From NCBI GenBank assembly GCA_032622095.1, contig CP136061.1, positions 36,151,797 to 36,215,796 on the forward strand: 64,000 nucleotides of DNA. The letters run 5' to 3'. The DNA comes from Siphonodentalium dalli (Eukaryota > Mollusca > Scaphopoda > Gadilida > Siphonodentaliidae). Of this stretch, positions 57,000-64,000 are shown piece after piece; position 1 is the stretch's first letter; each line of letters starts with the position of its first letter. The notes under the pieces are model-generated. The model saw nothing but the letters and a program-made list of their open reading frames with translations, made no database searches and had not been told where the DNA came from. The position numbers and the translations under genes were made by a program.

Positions 57000-59800
57000 A
57001 ATTTCGGGTTTCAATATAGCCATTGTGTGCATAAATTTAAAGTGAGACAGCACACTCCAAAATATTTCAAAGATTTTGAATTTAAAGTGAGACACTTCAT
57101 GGTGATACCATTTGAATAATTTTCAGTATAGCCATTTGTGTGCATAAGTTTAAAGTGGGACACTACACTCCAAAATATTTCAAAAGTTTAAAATTTAAAG
57201 TCTGACACTTCACACTCCAAAATATTTCAAAAATATTTCAAAAGTTTTAAATTTAAAGTCTGACACTTCACACAAAATAAGTTATGGTTATACCATTTGA
57301 ATAATTTTTCAATATAGCCATTGTGTGCATAAAATTAAAGTGAGACACTACACATATTGACTTTAAAGTGATGTTCAATTTTCTACCAAAATAACATTTA
57401 CTCAATAAATCTAATTCTGAATAAGATGCATCTAGGAATATATTCAGGCCTTAGGTTTAAAGTGAGACACCTCATGTTTATACCATTTGAATAATTTTCA
57501 ATATAGCCATTGTGTGGCTAAATTTAAAGTGAGATACTACACTCCAAAATATTGCAAAAGTTTTTGAATTTAAAGTGAGACACTTCACACAATATAAGTT
57601 ATGGTTATACCATTATAATAATTTGCAATATAGCCATTGTGAGCATAAATTTAAATTGAGACACTACACTCCAAAATATTTCAAAAAGTTTTGAATTTAA
57701 AGTGAGACACTTCATGGTCATTCAATTTTAATAATTTTCAATATAGACATTGTGAGCATAAGTTTAAAGTGAGAACTACACTCCAAAATATTTCAAAACA
57801 TTTCAAAAGTTTTGAATTTAGAGTGACACACACACAAAATAAGTTTGATAATTTTCAATATAGCCACTGTGTGCATAAATTTAAAGTGAGACACTACACT
57901 CCAAAATATTTCAAAACATTTCAAAAGTTTTTAATTTAAAGTGAGACACTTCGCACAAAATAAATGTATTCAGGCCTTAGGTTGGATTCATGCATATAAG
58001 TAAGGGAAAATGTGTCCAAAATATTTCAAAAAGTTTTGAATTTAAAGTGAGTTATGAATTTACAATTTTGAATACTTTTCAATGTATGTATCGTTATGAA
58101 GCTTTATGACATAATTAATTATGGCTAAATATTTGTAAACTTGTTTAAAGCGGTGTTCAAGTTTCTATCAAGATAGAAAACAAAATGTGTTTTCATTAAA
58201 TTTGGTCCTGTTTGGCATGCATCCAGGAAATATAAGTAAGTTTACTCACAGGATGCATGCCCTGCAGAACTCATGGCTTGTATAACATTATGTGCATAGA
58301 TGCAAAGTCTGATTGATCATTAGGCAATTGATGTGAAGATAAACAGTGAATGTGGGAGAAAATATCTCACTTATATATTTGAACTGTATGATGTCAAGAT
58401 TAATACACAATTGGGCATTATGTGTACACTATATAAAAAAAAAAAAACAAACAAACTAATTAAATTCACAAAAATGAATTCACAATTATTCACTCTGTGT
58501 GACACAGTGACACATGTTTTCTATAATCTTTCATATTAATATGTGTGGAATTCTATATTCATGAGTAAGTTAAATATATATACAGCACATGCCTCACACA
58601 TTGAAACATATGCTTCCCTTCAAGACTAAAGTTTTAAGTGAGACACTACACTCCAAAATATTTCAAAATATTTCTAAAGTTTTGAATTTAAATTTCACAC
58701 ATTGAAATATATGCTTCCCTTCAAGACTAAAGTTTAAAGTGAGACACTACACTCCAAAATATTTCAAAATATTTCTAAAGTTTTGAATTGAAATTTCACA
58801 CATTGAAATATATGCTTCCATTCAAGACTGACAAGATCATGACTAGATCATTAAAACAAATGTCAATTATTCAGGGTTTTATGGATAATTATTGTTAATG
58901 TATTAAATTTGATCATGGGAATATATTATAATGCATACTTGTTTTCAAGACTAAATATGGACAGATGTCTCCCTTATATATCTTAAATGAAGAATTGGGA
59001 GATGGATTCACAATTGGGCATTCCTTGCACTAGGTAAACATATAGGTTCATTCTGATTACCAAAATTTTCATGCTATCTTTCATATTAATGTGTGGAATT
59101 CTATATTCATGAGTAAGTTAAATATATATACAGCACATGCTGATACCTCACACATTGAAACATATGCTTCCCTTCAAGACTAAAGTTTAAAGTGAGACAC
59201 TACACTCCAAAATATTTCAAAATATTTTTAAAGTTTTGAATTTAAAGTGAGACACTTCATGGTTATACCATTTGAATAATTTTCAATATAGACACTACAC
59301 TACACTCCAATTATTCACTCTGTCTGATTCATTCATATTAATATGTGTGGAATTCTATACTAAGTTAAATATATATACAGCACATGCAGTTACCTCACAC
59401 TTTGAAATATATGCTTCCATTCAAGACTGACAAGATCATGACTAGATCATTAAAACAAATGTCAATTATTCAGGGTTTTATGGATAATTATTGTTAATGT
59501 ATTAAATTTGATCATGGGAATATATTATAATACATACTTGTTTTCAAGACTAAATATGGACAGATGTCTCCCTTATATATCTTAACTGAAGAATTGGGAG
59601 ATGGATTCACAATTGGGCATTCCTTGTACTAGGTAAACATATATGTTCATTCTGATTACCAAAATTCTCATGCTATATTATGAGAAATATTATATATGAC
59701 ATATGCATGCTAGGTGAACATAGAGTTCATTCTGATTACCAAATTTCTCATTATCTTTTGTGATACATAATATATATGACATATATGTCATATGTGTACA
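57000..59800. repeat. complex tandem array (TTTAAAGTGAGACACTACAC)
   Basis: The words TTTAAAGTGAGACACTACAC, CTCCAAAATATTTCAAAA and ATAGCCATTGTGTGCATAAA recur every 110-180 bp from 57015 to 58000 and again at 58640, 58735 and 59185. Larger duplications sit on top: 58810-59050 matches 59405-59660 almost exactly, and TGTGGAATTCTATATTCATG recurs at 58546 and 59092. It lies downstream of the ORF at 59924-61012, possibly as its 3' UTR. Confidence 0.85.
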
Positions 59801-59923
59801 CTATAAGATACAAAACAAATTGAATTCACAAAATAAATTCTGTGAAGCAGGTACTTAGGTTTTCTATAGTACTTATAACATTTAACTTATATACAACACA
59901 TGCAGGTACATGTACATATTATT

Positions 59924-61012
59924 TTAAGAATTCATGTTGTCATCACTGTATTCAGGGGGGAAATCTGGCAATTGTGAGTCAATGTCTTCATCCATTTTTA
60001 ACATCACCTTGGGTAGAGTCTCGGCTAATTTGAAAAAGATATGACCATCTTGTGTCCAGAAAGAGTGGATGGCTGCCTTCTTCCTCAGATCTGATAACTG
60101 GTGGATGATTCCATGCCTCTCTCGTGTCAAGTCCTCACATATCATCACTCTAGATTTCCCTTTGAGGAGTTTTCTTGAAGAATATATCTCTTGTCTGGCA
60201 TCCCAATGATTAAATTTGATTATGATGTTGACTGTTTTGCCTTCATTATAAGATATACCTCCTTCATCATTAACATTGGAGTTGAGTGAATTATCACTGG
60301 TAGAAGTACCACTTCTCTGCACATCTGTCATTCTTTGTGATCTTATTGGTGAAACAGGATGGGACTTATTAATATCTTTAGGATGTATGTCCATTTTGAA
60401 AAAAGTTTTACAGAACTTCCTTACCATCAAGCTAGTGTTCAATGACCTGGGATTTGTAACACCATCTGGAACAGCAACATTAAGAAATCTCAAGCTATTC
60501 CTCCTTCCATGTTGCTCATGCTTTTCTACTCTTATTTCAAGTTTCTTAACCCTTTCTGTGAGCAGATCATTCTGTCTTTTCTGTCCCTGCAACTTTTCCT
60601 TCAATTCTGTTACTACTTTCTGTTGTTCAGACATGGCATTACTCACACTTTTAGTCACAGTAGCTGCCAAACTAGACATAACCTTGTCTAGTGCTGAGCT
60701 GATTCCTTCTTCAACCATAGATTTTATTTGAGTTCCTAGGGTAGTTGCAGTTAATTGGGTGTTGAGGAAACCATCTGATTCAGAGACATCAACAGTGTCA
60801 TCAGTTCGTCTCATTCTCAATTGCCGAAGTTCGTATGGAGAAATATCAACCTTCGTTTTTCTTTTGTCAGGTTGTTTGATATTGCTATCGGTAATTACTT
60901 GCCGGAGAGCAGGATCAACAGTTGATACATCCAGAATATGTTGACTGTGTGTGGGTTTCGGTGTCGAATCGTTGTTATCATCGACTGTCCCGATCGATGA
61001 GGAAGAAGACAT
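59924..61012 (-). CDS. L1-type ORF1 protein (coiled coil, RRM, CTD), intact
   Basis: The ATG at 61010-61012 gives 362 aa without interruption; the GTG further upstream is not needed. The order is an acidic/Ser N terminus, a coiled coil (about 130-180, VTELKEKLQGQKRQNDLL), the RRM entry GRRNSLRFLNVAV, and a C-terminal domain (KSRVMICEDLTRERHG, SFWTQDGHIFFKL). This is the architecture of L1-like ORF1 RNA-binding chaperones, which coat LINE RNA in the cytoplasm. No ORF2 is found downstream on the same strand. It is either a LINE that lost ORF2, a non-autonomous element, or a domesticated copy. Confidence 0.75.
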   Translation of the reverse strand: MSSSSSIGTVDDNNDSTPKPTHSQHILDVSTVDPALRQVITDSNIKQPDKRKTKVDISPYELRQLRMRRTDDTVDVSESDGFLNTQLTATTLGTQIKSMVEEGISSALDKVMSSLAATVTKSVSNAMSEQQKVVTELKEKLQGQKRQNDLLTERVKKLEIRVEKHEQHGRRNSLRFLNVAVPDGVTNPRSLNTSLMVRKFCKTFFKMDIHPKDINKSHPVSPIRSQRMTDVQRSGTSTSDNSLNSNVNDEGGISYNEGKTVNIIIKFNHWDARQEIYSSRKLLKGKSRVMICEDLTRERHGIIHQLSDLRKKAAIHSFWTQDGHIFFKLAETLPKVMLKMDEDIDSQLPDFPPEYSDDNMNS

Positions 61013-61036
61013 AATCAGTTTATAAATGTTTACCAC

Positions 61037-61340
61037 GAAAATGGGTCACAGCGGATGCAGCCTCACAAATTGTTTTAAATGTTCGTTTTGTCAATAGCAA
61101 ACGTCGTTTTATAGCTCAAAAGTACCTCACTATTTTAACAATTTTTCTCTTAAGGGGACGGAAATTTGTATTTTGTGAAATTTTTGAAAATTTTTCGTCC
61201 GCACTAGGCGGAAATGCTACTACGCATGCGTTACAAAAATTCCCGTTATTTCGTTAAAGGTGCCCTCCTTATTTGGATATTTTACGAAATAACGAGGTAC
61301 CTCGCTATGACGGTATTGTTTGAATTTCTAAAGAAAGTAC
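61037..61340 (-). promoter_or_regulatory. putative 5' region of the ORF1 element
   Basis: GTACCTCGCTA-like words occur three times (about 61122, 61301, 61338), and a small inverted repeat (GTTATTTCGTTAAA / TTTTACGAAATAAC) lies at 61245-61295. Regulatory function is only a guess. Confidence 0.3.
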
Positions 61341-62509
61341 CTCGCTAAGTATGGTAAACAAACATGTGTGTGTGTGTGTGGGTGCGCGTGTGTGTCTATG
61401 ACTGCGTACATGTCTGTACATCCGTCCGCTCGTCAGTGTATGTATGTATATCTGTTCGCCTGCATGTGTCCGCATACCTGCCAATCGACATAGCTGTCTG
61501 CGTATATGTACATTGTATGTCTGTCGCTCTGACTGTCTGTCACCTGTTCATCCCACTTGTGTAAATATTTGTATTATGATGTTTAATGTTTGATAAGCTC
61601 TTCGTGTAACGGAGGAAAAATAAAGGATATATATATATACCACGAATCAAACCTGATCAAAATACGGTCGGTTTCCATGTATTATAAAACACTGATTCTC
61701 CAAAAAACACCCGAGTAAATCAGACGTCAAAAACTAGCTACTCGTTCTTCGCCGCCATTGTTGAATAGGGCGTTCAGCTTAAACACATTTGGTCTTGTGT
61801 ATTAATATTTCTTGATTTTTGTTTTCGGATGTCCGTGATTTTTGGCATTTAAGAAAGAAATGAAATCGTCTCCTAATTCAAGTTGACATTAGATACGTAT
61901 CCTATCGGAGTAGTCGTCGTTTAGAACTGCAATAACGAAATTCGCGTATTTAAACAAAACTGTTATAGTGATTGTTTAGTAAGTTCAAATGTTTTAGTCT
62001 GAATATCATTTTCAAAATATTTGTCAATGCTTTGACCTTTTGCAATGTTTACAATCAATATTTTATTACACTTTGGTATTTTATTGGAGTTATATTGGTA
62101 ATTCCACTGCAATCGTAATGCTAACATGCTTCTTATATATACTTTATTCTACCAGCCAATGTACATGGTACGGAGACAACGGAATACATAAAACAATACC
62201 TCCCCCGTGTCAAGTGCGGATGGACGATGGCTAACATAATTAGTTAATGATCACATTCAAGTTAATGTTGCCATCAGGGGTCAATACTATGAAACATTTT
62301 CTTTGTAAGAATCTACAATTGTTTGTAAGAAATAACAATTAATCATTCCGCCAATACTATGAACCTACGATTACAAACATAAATCACAAATAGTACGTGT
62401 TCTTTGTAATTACAAATATCTCCAATCACAAAGAATGTTCGAGTACTATGAAACATAATTTTTCAGTTTTCGCACCCTTAACCCGGATAATATATATATC
62501 TATGATACG
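61341..62509. other. non-coding with a TG-rich tract
   Basis: (GT)n at 61362-61396 is followed by TG/TC-rich sequence to about 61550. A repeated word ATTACAAA(C/T)AT lies around 62320-62420. No gene is supported. Confidence 0.5.
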
Positions 62510-63146
62510 CAGGGACGTGGCGACAAGGGGTCGATTCACCCCCTCGTGAAAATATTTTGTCAGCTGGAAATTTCAAGTACAAACCACAGGGACGTCGCGA
62601 CAAGGGGGTTGGGTTATGTTTCTCGCTCCAAACATTTTATCAACACGTTCAACAGCTGGAAATTTGATACATGAAACAACATGAATTGGAAATTTTACAA
62701 CAACAAATAGGTTGAACTTGTTCTGTTATTTTGTTTTTTCCAACAATTTATTAGGGGGTATGTTTTGTTTTAGACCAACATTTGCATATTTACCTCCTTT
62801 GGTAAAAAGTTTGGATTGAAATGGCCTATATTTAGAAATTGTCAAACCTTATGGGGTGTCAGCTTGGATGTGATGTAGCAGTATGTGTTCCTTGTAACTA
62901 CTGAAATTACCCAATTTATTGAAAGTTACAACGAGAAATCGTCCCACTGCGTGTAGAAACCACCGACCCCCGGAAAGCAACTGACAAACTTGCCCAGATA
63001 CACGATTCCGGTCACGCTCCATATGACGGGGTTAGAACCATCTTCGTCAGCGCTGGACGGCCTGTAACGGTGTAATGCACCTGACATTCTACCGACTGGC
63101 ACTCTACCGCACCACTCCTATAACCGAGACCATTAGCACGTCCCTG
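62510..63146. mobile_element. hAT-like element, second copy
   Basis: The ends are CAGGGACGTGGCGACAAGGG and, reverse-complemented at the right, CAGGGACGTGCTAATG. The start is repeated at about 62588. The interior shares AGCTGGAAATTTCA words with 2531-3628. No clear 8-bp duplication was found. Confidence 0.6.
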
Positions 63147-64000
63147 CTTCGATACACCCCCTCCCGATAAAATGGAGTCACGTTACTGCCTCGATGTGTT
63201 ATGATAAGAGTAGCGGATCAGTTTGAAATAATAGGATGGTCACAATATATATAATGCTATACCATCAAAATAATATTTTATTTTCACAAACTGAATGGTT
63301 GTAAATTTGTAATTTGTAAAAACAATGATACCAAATTGTTTGTAGTACTCGTTATTACACTGACTTGTACTTACATATACACACTACAAACGAACCGTTT
63401 AATTGTTAACTTGCGCAGACAAGTGGTCAACAACTTAGCAATCCGTGAACCGATTGGATAGCTCTGATAAGCGTTCACCTCTCAACTTATGATTGGTTAT
63501 TTCTTTTGTAACTTTGGCCCGCCGTGATTCAATATATTGTTAATCACTCACAGGCAAAGGTTTGTCCGTAAGCAATCTACAATAATCAACAGTAGATCTT
63601 TGTGAAATTTGCGAGATTTTGTTAGCTCATCGTTTCGTTGTACCGGCGTTCTCACTAATCACAATATGATAGCACGCATTGTAACTTCCCCATATAAATT
63701 GTTGTCAGTTATTTTAGCTCTATATGCATGTCCGTCTAATTTGAACTGGTATTCAGATAGCACTGATAACAGGTGCATGGTAGCAGAGTGGGGAGTTAGT
63801 TTTTTCTAAGTTTTACAGCTGCCTTTTAGGGGTTTCACCTCTCGCCCAGTCTAAGGTATTACAATAATACGGCTAAATTTTCCCTGTACTATGAAACCAC
63901 TGTGATAGTTAACACAAATTTGTAATTACAATACAATTTGTATTAGCAGGTATAAAATTGTTCATAGTATTGACCCCAGGACACGTGGTTTGACAAATAA
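63147..64000. other. non-coding, nothing recognised
   Basis: AT-rich sequence to the right edge. The 66-aa frame at 63609-63809 has no family signature. Confidence 0.5.

Noticed and set aside
59842-60944. Plus-strand frames opposite the ORF1 (up to 151 aa)
   Set aside because: Antisense shadows of the intact minus-strand gene.
61364-61564. 66-aa cysteine/valine-rich frame
   Set aside because: Product of the GT-rich microsatellite.

Overview
The window looks like intergenic and intronic sequence from an AT-rich, repeat-laden animal genome. Evidence: spliced exons with canonical GT-AG boundaries and matching phases, APE-type LINEs, piggyBac-, hAT- and Tc1-like MITEs, satellite and minisatellite arrays, and no operons. 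The PAN-EGF-C-type lectin exons fit a marine invertebrate, most likely a lophotrochozoan such as a mollusc. That placement is inference; no sequence here fixes the species.

The only host protein genes I can support are on the minus strand. Gene 1 (exons between 3792 and 7352) and gene 2 (exons between 17256 and 32773) are paralogues of a small secreted protein. Each has four exons of identical lengths (303, 91, 174, 224 bp), giving 263 aa: signal peptide, PAN/apple-like domain, short EGF-like module, C-type lectin-like domain (CTLD). They differ at the sugar-binding motif (EPS in gene 1, EPN in gene 2). A third last exon (49575-49798, EPG) is intact but has no partner exons in the window, and a 40-bp scrap of a further copy lies at 49872-49912. 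A TM7 fragment of a rhodopsin-like GPCR is at 15233-15433.

Layout: 1-2092 satellite of about 178 bp; 2531-3628 hAT-like element; 3792-7352 gene 1; 6226-9298 cluster of hairpin-bearing MITEs; 9459-13200 several unrelated tandem arrays; 13979-15569 MITEs and the GPCR fragment; 15890-17055 a 42-bp minisatellite with an arm of a foldback element; 17256-32773 gene 2, whose first intron (13.3 kb) holds a chromodomain LTR-element remnant, a decayed LINE, LINE scraps and a foldback element; 33691-42614 mostly non-coding with more MITEs; 42615-44223 and 44297-48596 two adjacent inverted-repeat elements, each with a minisatellite core; 49575-51770 remains of lectin copy 3 broken by minisatellites; 51976-55640 a minus-strand CR1/jockey-type LINE with a 2A-like motif; 57000-59800 tandem repeats; 59924-61012 an intact L1-type ORF1; 62510-63146 another hAT-like copy.

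The most unusual signal is a hairpin of about 69 bp that recurs at a dozen places inside MITEs whose terminal repeats are otherwise unrelated (three piggyBac-like families with TTAA ends, plus one family ending in TGACCCGCC), as if the core moved between element families. Second is the pair of neighbouring foldback elements, each built as inverted arms around a minisatellite.
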